Part shown: positions 22,617-33,540 of the stretch, piece by piece
How the letters are laid out: each line of letters starts with the position of its first letter
Numbering within the stretch: position 1 is the first letter of the stretch
NCBI GenBank assembly: GCA_948470475.1
Contig: OX419342.1
Location: forward strand, 28,919,876-28,983,875
DNA length: 64,000 bases
Direction: 5' to 3'
Origin: Galaxea fascicularis
Lineage: Eukaryota > Cnidaria > Anthozoa > Scleractinia > Euphylliidae
Notes under the pieces: generated by a model
The model's input: only the letters and a program-made list of their open reading frames with translations
Database searches by the model: none
What the model was told of the DNA's origin: nothing
Position numbers and translations under genes: made by a program

Positions 22617-23587
22617 GTGTCTTGTTGCATTTCCTGTAAAGCAAATTTAAAACAAAGAATTTTAAATAAAATAAAACTGGTTTGGGAATGTTTTCAAACA
22701 CAACAGATATGCTCATACTGTGTCAAATGGATACAGTCCCTGTTTAAGGGCAGTTGTATAATTTTTATGGTTGCATAGACTTACAGGTCTAGTATGCGTA
22801 GTTAAGGCATTATGAAATTTATTTGTACCTTTGAACCAAGGAAGAATTCTTTTCCTCTATTTTCTGTATTCAACCACAAATTTAATAATGACTTGGTAAC
22901 TCCAAGGCAAACTGAATGCATCCAATCAATCACAAATCCTTTCACTAGGTCAAAAGGTTTGAACAGCAAGAACACAGAAGCACCTTTAATTCCATTAACC
23001 TGCAATAATGAAGACATAATGAGAAAGTGATTATAAAGATCATAAATTGGCTAATTTTAATACACAATTAAAATTGTGTATTAAATATGTTAGTATAGAA
23101 CCATATAATCATACAGAATCAACGTACATGAATAACCTTTATCATACAATTAACACACCGGTTTTCCTGTCTGAATAACTTTGCGGATGGATACAACCAC
23201 AGCCCTGTGTGTTCGGAGAACCATATTTATTTAGTGGTGTAAGGCCAAACTTGGTGTAATCCACCAACGCCAACTGTTTTTCCTGTATCTTCACACACTG
23301 AGCAACCTTGTTCTCCATTGTATTGTTTCATGTTTGTCATAAGAGCTTTTGCAGGAAGATCTGCAGATGACAGCAGAAGAGTTGCTCTAATAATCTGATC
23401 TCCAGAAGGTGTAGTAACTGTGAGGCCTGATAAGCAAAAAAGTGACAATTATTCCATTACAGTATAAACATTTAAACCTAATAATTTGCCATGTAAGTAA
23501 CATATTGTTTCACTTACAGTGGTGTAAAGTCTTCTCGATATGGTATGGTTTTCAACCAGACACTTTGACAAGATACAAAAATACTTA

Positions 23588-23983
23588 GGCCGGTTTCAAA
23601 CGCCGTGCTAAAGTCGTGCTGAACTAAATTCAATTTGGCTCGACTGTAGCACGACATTGGCACGACTTGGTTTCAAACGTCGAGCTTAATTAAGTCGAGT
23701 TAAAAGCTGTTGCTGTAAACATGCGTCAAACCATAAGAAACCGGTTTTGCTGACTTTTAAAATGTATTTATAATTTATGAATTCAGTTCGGCACGGTAAT
23801 AGCACGCCGTTTGAAACCATGCCGTGCCAAAGTCGGGTAGCACGACAGAGCTTGCCGTGCTACACGGCAGAGTCGAACTTAATTCTTAAATGGTTTCAAA
23901 CGCCGTGCTACAGCCGTGCTAAAGTCGAACTTAAATGACGAATTTAGTTCGGCACGACTTTAGCACGGCGTTTGAAACGGGCC
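23588..23983. mobile_element. PIF/Harbinger-type MITE abutting a splice donor
   Basis: Ends GGCCGGTTTCAAACGCCGTG and CACGGCGTTTGAAACGGGCC are inverted, flanked by TTA at 23585-23587 and 23984-23986 (TWA duplication). Internal copies of 'gtttcaaacgccgtgcta' occur in both orientations. On the minus strand the donor after the 24100-23988 exon reads AATG|GTAAGGCCC. The TAA is the target duplication and the +5 G is the first base of the MITE. Confidence 0.8.
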
Positions 23984-24512
23984 TTACCATTATGATACAA
24001 GTCATTAATCCTTTCAATAATGGGCCTGCAGAATGTCTGCATATTTGGTTTTTTCTTTGAACACCAAATACCAGCAAGGAATATATATTTTCTAGAACAC
24101 CTGTGAGAAAAAAGTACATGAAATTAACGGCAAGTTTGGATTAGTTGTTAAAACAGTCTGCTATATGCTACATGTATGCTTTATAATTATAGCATCTATT
24201 TAATCTGCCTCACTTAGCTTGCTTTGAGTAGTTACATGGTTGATACATTAAATCTTACTTCTGAAAAAAAAAAATGAAAAAATAAGCTTACTCCTGATGT
24301 GTTATTTATCCATAATTTACTTGCTACATAAATAAATTAAAAAGAGTTAGTATAAGCCTAGAGGACAAACAAGCCAATTTTCTAATATTACTTTTGTTTT
24401 AGGTTGTGGATTTTTCTTACTGAAGGAAAGGTCTTTAAACAGACTTGAAATAAATACTTCCTCATTATGCACATTATCACACAACTAGTGGTATCACCTT
24501 CTACTCTATATA

Positions 24513-24585
24513 AGCCGGACACATCTCTAGACGGACAACTGGGGACATTCCTAATGGTGTCCAGCTAAGAGAGAGTTGACTGTAT
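24513..24585. mobile_element. Partial copy of the mariner/pogo-like MITE
   Basis: It shares the 'gacggacaactgggg' and 'ggtgtc-agctaagagagagttgactgta' blocks with 22514-22616. Only the right terminus is well preserved. Confidence 0.5.
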
Positions 24586-24905
24586 ACTGTATATTGCAAA
24601 TTAATAGTGTATTTATCTTAACAAACATTAAAAAAATAATAACATCAAAAATTACCTCAGTCTTGGAGGCAGTTCATTAATGACCAGAAAAATTGGCCAG
24701 AAATTCTGCTTATTTGAAGACTTGAAGGGTGCAACACCATCCGTATTAAAGGAGAAAGAGATGTTCAGAGGATTGTCTTTGCTGAGGAAGCCACCAGGTT
24801 GCATGAGTTTACGATATTCTTGGCCACTGAATATGTCACAGATTTCATCATTTTTGAGGAAACCATTATCAAACCTATACCCCAGTAATCTGATGGACTC
24901 TGCGT

Positions 24906-26197
24906 CTGTTTAATTATATAAACAAATTGTAGTACACTGTTATAATAATGATAATTTGTAAATGCAAGACCGTATGATCAACTGAATATACAAATTTAGT
25001 GTAGTTGTTCAGGTGATGCGGAGATGCATACACTCTGAATGGTCAAGAATTATGTCATATCTTGCTATGATAACCCTGCACGAGGTGATTGTAACACTGC
25101 AGCACTAATTTTCAAAATCATTGCCATGTGTTTTCTTTACGTTTCTATAATTATAATTGGTAACAGAACTTAGTGGAGTCCAATTTGGTCTGTAATCATA
25201 CAAGTGATTAACAATTTGTTAAATCACGAGTATGATTACAAACAGAATTGGATGACACAAAGTCCTGCTGCCAATCAATCAACAACTATGACTTAATTTA
25301 AGAAACAAAACAACCATTGATTAAACTTAGCTTCTTTAGTAATAAAAACATAATAGTTGACTTTTATTTTAGCAGAACTGCCCAAGAGAATGAACTTGAT
25401 GGTGTATACATAACAGCAAACACAAGGAATTAATTGTCCTATTACACTGCCCAATTACAAGCATGAGAAAAAAACTGTCCTGCAAAACTATATTGAATCT
25501 AATGAAAATAAACTCATATGAATGGCACTCTCGAGGCGAGAAAACGGGAACTGGAAAAGAGTATATTTAATATCGCACCAAAAGGTCAAGGTAAGGGTTC
25601 CATGGCCATACCCCGCACAGTACACCCCTATATAAACTATATAGATATGTGCCGGGTATGATTTGAGTCGTTTTGGTCTGAAAACGGGTATAGATTTGGC
25701 CCATTTTGGTCTGAGATCGGGTATGGTTTTCAAACGAACCACGGGAGCATACAACTCTAAATGAATAACGAAGAAAAAATCATCTACATAAATTTTACCA
25801 ATTCTTGACTTCAGCACTGGTGCCAAGCTTCATTACGTTACAACACAGCTTGTGGGGAAATTTGTAACCGCAACGTTGGGTCTGAAAACGGGTATAGGTT
25901 TTAAAGACAAGGTCTGAAAACGGATGCGGAAAATGGCATGGTTTGGTCTAAAATAGAGTCAGGATTTGGAGAACCGGGCGGCACACCCCTACCAAGAATT
26001 CCGAGGGTTTGCAAGTGCTGATCCAAGCAAACCATACATAGATGCCGTACCTACACCCATAATATGATCACAATCACATTGACTTCTCCTTACAAATTAC
26101 ATTGATGTAGAGTCAATCTAACAGACGATGAGAATTGAGAAAGTTGCCAACTCAAGGACATATTGAATCAATGTTATATCAAATTCTCCAAACCTAC
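24906..26197. other. Large first intron of the transposase-like gene
   Basis: AT-rich. 25600-25990 contains reiterated 'ggtctgaaaacgggtatag' phrases, a dispersed non-coding repeat. No exon is supported. Confidence 0.5.
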
Positions 26198-26636
26198 CTG
26201 GAAGTTTGTGGGGCATTCACCAAGGAGGATTACTAATAATTATAATCTAAATCATGGATATATTAGGATGGAAGGGTTTTTAAGAAAGAGTGCATGACGT
26301 TCGCGGTTTTCTCTTCCATCCTTCGTGGACATAGAGGTTGAATTGATATTTCCATTGAAAAATGGTCTAAAATGCAAAAACCACAAACAGAACTCGAGGT
26401 TTTTCATCAACCTTCCGTCAACATCGGATAGTCAGGATACCGATCTCGTACGAGTGGAACCTTTTCACCTTTTCACACGATCGGGAATGCTTTTGTAGTC
26501 GTATTTCCGTTTGCTTGCTGTGGTGGCGTCTATGGCGTTTACTGTTACTGGGCTTTACACAGGTATTCGACTCGTTTGACTACGTAAATGCTCGCTTTAT
26601 TCGCTCCATATCTCTCCATACGAATATGCAAACTAA

Positions 26637-26804
26637 ATGAACTTGTTCAACGATGAAAACTACAATAAAAGGCAAACAAAGGCTGCTATAAGAAAAAGGC
26701 TAAGAGAAACTAAAGACCAGCAAAAGGATGGCAAAGAACTACACACTTACAATCTGTACCGTGTCCTAGCGAACGACCATGTGCGAACTAATCACGTGAC
26801 ATGA
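26637..26804 (+). CDS. Small basic ORF, unknown
   Basis: The ATG at 26637 opens a 55-codon frame to the TGA at 26802-26804. It contains NLFNDENYNKRQTKAAIRKR then ETKDQQKDGKELHTY. The lysine/arginine/glutamine-rich composition looks protein-like, and it lies about 420 bp upstream of, and divergent from, the transposase-like start exon. There is no recognised domain, and it may be chance. Confidence 0.25.
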   Translation: MNLFNDENYNKRQTKAAIRKRLRETKDQQKDGKELHTYNLYRVLANDHVRTNHVT

Positions 26805-28299
26805 TATAACAATATGTCATGTAAGTGTCACGAAAAGCGACGGGCAAACAAAGGCACAAACTAACAAATCCAAATAGCAGTCTAAACACTTGCACTTTGG
26901 ATAATTTGGCAGTGTTGTTGCTTTTGAGAACGCTATCTTGAGAAAAGAAATCGGTAAGGTTAGGAACGAGGGTGGATTGATAGTTTGTCATGACGTCATT
27001 CCGCAGACATCATATTCCGCGTAAATTATGCCATTTCGCAATCCTCCTTTTTACCCTCACCGGCTTTTAGCCGTTTAACTCAAAACCGTTGGTGTACGTT
27101 TCCGCGTGAGAGGTCCCATTTGTTGCTCTTACGGTCCCTAATAAAAGTGGACTAGCTACTTCATCTTTTTCACGTCTTTGTCGAAGTCCAGAAGAAGGAA
27201 CAACATCTCTTCAACTCGTGGTTTTCTTTAGCTGCCGCTGTCGAGAACAATTAAAATGGCATCACAACCTCGTTCCCAGGGCCTTTTCCCCGGCTTGGGG
27301 GCGGGTCGGAAAAAGACCCTGGCATCAGCTGATCACGTGTCCATCTTACACTCTGAAATCCTGGGTGTAATAAATTAACGAGTTAGCATAATCAAAAGTG
27401 CCAAAATCACGATTGCGGAGAAACTGTCTGCGCTATTTGACTTGGATCTGCTTTTAATCGTTGTAACTTTCCGCCGTTTTGTTTAAAGTCATCTCAATGG
27501 CTTTGGCAAATCTCTGCTGTTTCAGCTTCTACCGGATTTCGTGCCTGTCAAGGCGGACAATAATATTGTGTAAAATGGGGTTAACTAGCGTACACGACCT
27601 CTACGGTTCGTGACATTTATACATTTGCCGTTTTCTGTTCGGTCACTCGACCTTTTTTCGCTTCACTCGTGTTTATGAAGGGCAGTTCATGCTGTGTTCT
27701 AAGGAGTATTAATTTTAAGAAGAGTTGAGGCGTTAGGCCGTGCTATGGTAAATCTTTTGAAGTAGGCCGAACAATGGCATATACAAGACGCAAAACAGTA
27801 AACAGACTTGCGAGTATACATTTGAAACCTGTGGCGCCAGAACGATCAAAGGAGGAATAAACCTATACTTCGGGCTCGAGAAACATAAGCTCGATCAGAT
27901 ACCTGAAAGAAGCATAAAAATTTCTCTAGTTAAGCGTCTTTCTCAAAGTAAAGCTACAGGAGGGCAAATATGATATCCGTGACAAGAAACTACCCCGTAC
28001 TGTACTTGCAAACAGTTCTAATTACGGTCGGGCCCGCCGTTACAACATAGAATGCAAGTAAGCAAAATGTTCACGATATACTCACTAAAGCGTCATATTT
28101 TTCCCTCAAAAACAAATACTTGGAAACTTAAAAAGCATATCTTGCGACAGAAATGAGCCTAAACAATGCATTTACACACGGAAAATTAGAGATGACAAAC
28201 TCAACGAAGCGATATGCAGATAACAGCGGAAATCACTTAGACCTACGACGACCTCTAAAAGTTTGCCGCAGCGCGGTCTAACGGCTCAACTCTACTTAA

Positions 28300-29644
28300 G
28301 GTTACTGCAAACCTTCGCGGGTGTCCTCCAGAAAAAAAATCGTACTCGCGCTGTTTTCAAGGAAACCCACACAAACTATATATCAATAGAAAGGTTATGA
28401 AATATAGAATTCGAAAAAAATAATGTTCTGTTTGGCTACTCCTTTCATAAGGAGACAGAAGCCGGTAAACGTCAAAATGACTTATTGACCTTCCGTCGAA
28501 TTTATCGGGTATCAAATGCGATCGTTGATGCAAAATAACTGTGCAGTGTTAATCACAAAGCATCAATCTCTCAAAGTGTGTCAGCATTTTCCTGTATTTT
28601 CATTGGTTATCTTTTTATGGAACTGTCAAGTTCCAGCATCAAACAATTCCCAAAACGCAATGCGTCAGAGGTCGCCACGAGAAAAATATTTAAAATAAAA
28701 GAATTCGCCGACACACTTTTGTTCCTTAGTCATCAGTGCAAGTTCTGGCCAAATTTCACGAAAATCCGTCAATTCTACATACCCTATAAATTCGTTGAAA
28801 GAGGAAGGACTCCTCCGAAAAACGAATGCGAGTTTTCGCCCTCCAAAGATTTGTAAACATGGCACGCCTTATCGGAGAGATATGTCAACATGAAAAGCCG
28901 CCAGCCAATGAAATAACGGAACCTCCGGCGTTCACAAGAGCTTCGCGGGAAAGTTTTAGTTTTGGTCACGTTTTCTGCACGCACGCTTACTAGGGCAGGA
29001 TAGTCATCAAATGGGGAAAACAAAAACAAATCCGACGACGAAGAATAATCCTGGCTTGTTCTTGGAAGTGGCTCTCTCATAACTTTTCTTTTTTCTGGCA
29101 AGTTCGTTGCCATTATTTTTTTTCTACTGATTCTCACTACACTTTCGGATGAAGTACTACACTGTTCATCGCCAGATTTCTCTTCGCCGATCTGTGAAGG
29201 CGGATCAAACTACGAGCCCTTATCAGTGTCTGCGATAATTTTCTTCTTTTCATCCCCAAATTCGCCACTTTTCTTCTTTTTGGGTCCCCTTTTTGCTTTA
29301 GTTTTAACTCAAGGACTTTTCTCTTTCCTAGAACGTTTCATGTCGACGAAAATGATTTCGATCGCCACAAGAACAAGAACACTCGAGTGTAAAAAAAAAA
29401 TGCTAATTAGTTGAAATAGGACCGTTGCCGCGAAAAACTCGCAGGGGAATTCACGCCTTCTTGGGATTATGACACCTTGACGGTTTATTAACTTTATTGA
29501 AAAATCTCTTTTTCTCAATAACTCGCGCGCGATTTGAGATTTTACTTTCATTTTTTCGGAATATGTTAGCTTTAATAATGACCTTTCTTTCGGCGAAAAA
29601 TAATTTTTTTGGCCAAAACTAGCCCTGGAACGTTTGCAGTAACC
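28300..29644. mobile_element. TTAA-flanked element nested in the 2.7-kb element
   Basis: GGTTACTGCAAAC at 28300 and GTTTGCAGTAACC ending at 29644 are inverted ends, with TTAA at 28296-28299 and 29645-29648. TTAA duplication is the piggyBac/Kolobok signature. The inverted homology is short, about 13 bp. The interior carries a broken minus-strand reading frame (28784-29551). Confidence 0.6.
28784..29551 (-). pseudogene. Broken reading frame inside the TTAA element
   Basis: One minus frame runs about 255 codons with two stops. A TGA follows MKRSRKEKSP, and a TAG follows KKKIIADTDKGS. It resumes with FDPPSQIGEEKSGDEQ, VVRISRKKIMATNLPEKR and TSQDYSSSSDLFLF. Lysine-rich then acidic/serine-rich composition is typical of transposase N-terminal regions, but no catalytic core is visible. 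The family is not identified. Confidence 0.5.
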
Positions 29645-29972
29645 TTAAAATTCCATAAAGCTAGTCGTTAGAATGGCAACAGTATCTTTGCCTATTAGTA
29701 AATATTCAAAACATTTTACTTGAAGTGGCTTTAAACAAAACGGCTGAAAGTTAAACGATTAAAAGTAGATCCAAGTCGAATAGCGCAGCCAAATTCTCCG
29801 CCATCGTGACTTTGGCACTTTTGATTATGCTAACTCGCTAATTTATTACACCCAGAATTTCAGGGTGTAAGATGGACACGTGACCAGCCGATGCCAGGGT
29901 CTTTTCCCGTCTTTCCCGACCCGCCCCCAAACCAGGGAAAGGGCCCTGGGAACAAGGTTGCCGTTATCACGT

Positions 29973-30675
29973 TGTGACGATATTTCATGTGTTGTACATG
30001 AAGTGTGTTAAAACAGAGATATAAGCGTGTAAGCCGTTGAAGGCGTGTTCAGTTTTTTATTAAAGTGTGTTGAGTTTTACTTCGTCGTCCTCATGTCACA
30101 GCAACAACAGCCTGAGGGAGTAGCCACTAGCGATGTTTTTGTTTCCGGTGCACCAACCAGGGAGCCCGCCCTCCAGGCATCAAACAGGAAGCCCACTTCA
30201 GATCTACCGAACAGTTCTTCAGTCGTACAGCCAGAGACGGCCAGTGTTCGAACAACTAGATCTGGTGGTGTAGTTTCAGTCCCTGCTTCTGGAGTTTCTA
30301 CCAGTGGGCCAGCAGTCTCTGTTACCACCACTAGAAGTGGCAGAGTGGTTAGGAAACCAATCAAATATGATTCTTGAACAGTGAAAGGAGTTAAGAACAT
30401 TGATTAGGACTTTCAACTCTTTTTAGGGTTGACTTATATGTAGTCGGTTTCTTTTATTTCATTTACTCATTTCGTATTATTTATTTACTAGTATTTTTTT
30501 TGTTGCCAAGGGGATGTGACGATATTTCATGTGTTGTGCATGAAGTGAATGTGACAGTATTTCATGTGTTGTACATGAAGTGTGTTAAAACAGATATAAG
30601 CGTGTAAGCCGTTGAAGGCGTGTTCAATTTTTATTAAAGTGTGTTAGTATGTTGAGTTTTACTTCGTCGTCCTCA
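29973..30675 (+). mobile_element. Miniature LTR retroelement (TRIM-like) with residual pol C terminus
   Basis: Direct repeats 29973-30093 and 30515-30675 begin TGTGACGATATTTCATGTG and end CGTCGTCCTCA, the TG...CA form of LTRs. A polypurine tract AAGGGGA lies immediately before the 3' repeat. The 3' copy carries an extra partial duplication of its first ~37 bp. The internal 421 bp encodes a plus-strand frame (30045-30377): MSQQQQPEG, a Ser/Thr/Pro-rich region with three TRSG motifs, and a TRSGRVVRKPIKYDS end. That end resembles the C terminus of Ty3/gypsy-type polyproteins. The enzymes are absent. No convincing primer-binding site or target duplication was found. Confidence 0.68.
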
Positions 30676-31809
30676 TCGTTTATACGCCCAGCATTTTCCG
30701 ACAACGTTACACACGTGACCAGAAGTTTTGAACCCAAAACTGAAACCAACGGTCCGGTTGAAAAAAAGGCCTTGTCCACAATTGATAGTAAAAGCCACGA
30801 GCCTACAAAACAACGACATATTGTACTCAAAGGGTCGATTTCAAAAGTGAAACGCGCCACTTGACATCGGAGTTCCCAAATAAACACTGTTTATTTCGGA
30901 AGCGTTTGTCTACCCATCAAGATGGCGTCGGAAACAATGACAAGGTCTATTCTTTTTAAAGTTGCATCAGTTTTACTGATACACAACTTATTTCATGTTA
31001 ATAAAATTTTTAGATAAACATACCGTAATTTGAGTTATGAGTTAGAAGTTAATGAAACTCGGGGAAACAAAACTCGTGCTATTTTCCCTACATACAAATG
31101 CTGTGAAACTATTCTCCATAGTTATTTTTATGATCCTGCAACATAATGTAGAAAAATTGACAAAAAACAACATCAACAAAAAACAGAACTACTCCCCTGG
31201 ATATAGTTACTTCCGAATGCATTTATCAGGGGATGTTTTTATATCTCAAATTATCTAAATCTACTCAAATAGTTCACTTTTGTGTTTTGTGTAGTCCTTG
31301 TAAGATCAGAGGACAGTTGCTTTACGTCAGTCACTGGTTATGGCGATTTGATTTCATAAGAAGGAAACATCAGAAGCCTTTGTTTCCCATATTTCAAGAA
31401 TTTTGGAAGACTGATCAATTTCATGCCCTGGCATGGAAGCGATTTGCAAGAACGAACCAAGCGACGTCGTGTCCTGTGAAGTCCTTGGAGCAATAGCTCC
31501 CAGCTTCTCATATTGATCTTGTTGAGGATTTACCTTTGTTTAGAACCCTTGCCAACCCAAGATCTTGAGAACACTTGTCAGACGTGAAATAACCAGGGAT
31601 TTTATTAGTTAGCTTTTCCAAAGTAATAACAATAATAATAATAATAATCTGTTATTGAGAATTTTTTATACAAAAAAGCAATAGCGATATTAGTTTCATA
31701 ATCATTTGTATCGTTTAATTGTGATCGTTTTCAAATATCATTCGATGATGAATATAACCTGATCGTAACCGTAAATGCGTGACTTTAAATTTGCGTTACA
31801 TTTGTGTTA
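30676..31809. other. Intergenic; no supported gene
   Basis: An ATGGCGTCGG with fair start context lies at 30921 but has no convincing continuation. The frames at 31052-31258 and 31233-31496 show no recognisable domain. A short AAT run lies at 31624-31650. Confidence 0.4.
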
Positions 31810-32165
31810 AGGCTGGTTCTCACTAGCGCACAAGCATAAGCACAAGCATAAGCATAACATAAGCATAAGCAAGTGAGAACACCCGCGACATAAGCATAAG
31901 CATAAACAGAAGAACGAACCCACTTATTTGTCTTATGCTGTTCTCACTTGCGCATAAGCATAAGCATAAGCACAAGAAAAACAAACGTGTTCGTTTTTCT
32001 TGTGCTTATGCTTATGCTTATGCGCAAGTGAGAACAGCATAAGACAAATAAGTGGGTTCGTTCTTCTGTTTATGCTTATGCTTATGTCGCGGGTGTTCTC
32101 ACTTGCTTATGCTTATGTTATGCTTATGCTTGTGCTTATGCTTGTGCGCTAGTGAGAACCAGCCT
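31810..32165. mobile_element. PIF/Harbinger-type foldback MITE, larger relative of 6555-6802
   Basis: A 356-bp near-perfect palindrome. The ends are AGGCTGGTTCTCACT and AGTGAGAACCAGCCT, with TTA on both sides (31807-31809, 32166-32168). The arms are mostly 'cataag' hexamers plus GTGAGAAC blocks, and the centre is at about 31988. Shared ends and hexamers link it to the 6555-6802 element. Confidence 0.85.
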
Positions 32166-32168
32166 TTA

Positions 32169-33411
32169 CAGTTGGCCATTGTGCCATTTGATTCCCTCAG
32201 ATAGTTTTTCTCTCCCGATGATTTTTAGTTTTTAGTTTCTGATTTTTTATCGTACGCCCTTTCACTATTCACTGTTCACTGTTCGCATCGTTTATCCCAA
32301 GTTGATTTCATTAGTTGTTTGGTTTCAAGCCACCGGCGTATAGGGACCGAGACGTAAGTTTTATTTGTTTGTTTTCACTTTTGTAGCTTGCCCCATTTAT
32401 GCAAAATAGCATTTCTTTTGTTATGAACTTATGCTTTTTGTGTGTATTATGTAGTCACCGCCCTTGTATCATCAAGCGGTTATTTCTAATCACAATTTTC
32501 CTCTATCTCATTTTTGGGCAAACTCTTTTGTCTTTATTTCGGTATCTTCGTTCAATGTATGGCACAGAGAGAGGTGTGGTTGCAAGTGTGACACTTAGTT
32601 CCTTTTTGGTCATTATTTTCATTGCTTTAAGTTCGTTTGCCTCGTTAGTCGCCACGTACTCTAATAGATTATAATTGTTTATACTTTTCCTTTATTTCAA
32701 TTAATTTGCAATTTACAAGTTTAGAGAAATAAACCTCCGTAATTTATCCCCTATTAGTATTCCTTTGGCCATGATTTCTTGGCAATTTATTCAGCCTCGA
32801 TGTTCGTTTGCCGCTACAATAACTACTTTCGCAGTAAAAGTGCATTTCTTCTTTATAGAACTGTCTTTAAATAAGTAACCGGTTGTTGCGTAATAAATAT
32901 AATCATCACTACTAAAACGTCTATTTTATACTTTAAGATTGAAAAATCAGTTAAAGGAGATACAGGAATGACACGGATATGTGCATTAAAGAATAATTCG
33001 TGACTGATTTTAAATTTCTGACAACTGATACTTATCGATCAAGGCCAGCAACCGTGCGTTCCAATGGAGATACAAGCAACTTATTCCATTCAAGACGTTG
33101 ATCACTCTACAAAAACACATTGAGTTCCTTCACCAAGCTACGCCCAAAGAATTACACACACTCTAATAACGTGTAAAGAGAGCACTTTTTTATCAAAAGA
33201 AAAAATCTCAGATACCTAAAAGATAAAAAAACAGGGTAAAAAAGAACGATGAACACAATAACCCCAAATACAACAACTACTGAAGCAGTAATACTTACTT
33301 ATCAATATTTATTTCTACTAATACTCAAAACAACTTCGCAGCTACGCTAACCCGAAAAAAACTACGCATTTGACAAAACGTCCCCAAATTATCCCTCTGT
33401 TGTACAAACAC
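32169..33411. other. Intergenic; one isolated minisatellite unit
   Basis: AT-rich sequence. A single unit related to the 33412-33540 minisatellite lies at about 32560-32605. The plus frame 32399-32674 is hydrophobic but has no recognisable features, so I do not support it as a gene. Confidence 0.4.
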
Positions 33412-33540
33412 ACCGTTGCAAGTGTGGCAGAGAGAGGTGTGGTTGCAAGTGTGGCAGAGAGAGGTGCGGTTGCAAGTGTGGCAGAGAGAGGTGTGGTTGC
33501 AAGTGTGGCAGAGAGAGGTGTGGTTGCAAGTGTGGCGTCT
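33412..33540. repeat. 27-bp minisatellite, about 4.7 copies
   Basis: The unit GTTGCAAGTGTGGCAGAGAG plus AGGTGTG repeats with one visible substitution (GTGTGG to GTGCGG). 27 bp is a multiple of three, so it produces a 9-residue repeat ORF (VWQREVWLQ), which I regard as incidental. It forms the 3' truncation point of the LINE at 33540-36180. Confidence 0.85.

Larger units (their letters stand above)
21187..26216 (-). pseudogene. Tnp2-like (CACTA/EnSpm-type) transposase-domain gene, interrupted
   Basis: Minus-strand exons, 5' to 3': 26216-26198 (ATG, MPHKLPD; donor CAG|GTAGGT); 24905-24656 (ESIRLLGYRFDNGF, NISFSFNTDGVAPFKSS, WPIFLVINELPPRLR); 24100-23988 (CSRKYIFLAGIWCSKKKPNM); 23426-23159 (LTVTTPSGDQIIRATLLLSS, CSVCEDTGK, VWPY); 22999-22829 (VNGIKGASVFLLFKPFDL, GFVIDWMHSVCLGVTKSLLN); 21739-21542 (TEYRNWLLHYSATVLKGVLP); 21344-21187 (NYHLLHHLTYFVWLFGPLWV, SCFGFEALNGF). 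The order WPI-NELPP, CSVC, F-IDWMH-LGV, LHYS-P and HLL-HL-GPLW-S-F-FE is the animal Tnp2-like transposase domain. The junctions I could test are in phase. Breaks: an in-frame TAA plus a frameshift at about 23205-23230, between VWPY and LRTHRAVVVSIRK. The expected exon between FLGSK and TEYRNW was not found. It is probably a decaying transposase or a domesticated relic. Confidence 0.75.
27265..29960. mobile_element. 2.7-kb TIR element (outer element of a nest)
   Basis: The left end CAACCTCGTTCCCAGGGCC and the right end GGGCCCTGGGAACAAGGTTG are inverted. Homology continues inward for about 240 bp on each side: 27265-27505 against 29715-29960, including ACACCC/GGGTGT and 'gacttggatct'/'agatccaagtc'. 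No clear target duplication. The interior is non-coding apart from the nested element at 28300-29644. Confidence 0.7.

Noticed and set aside
31233..31496. Trp/Phe-rich 87-codon ORF
   Set aside because: Looks partly protein-like, but I found no family resemblance or exon signals strong enough to call.
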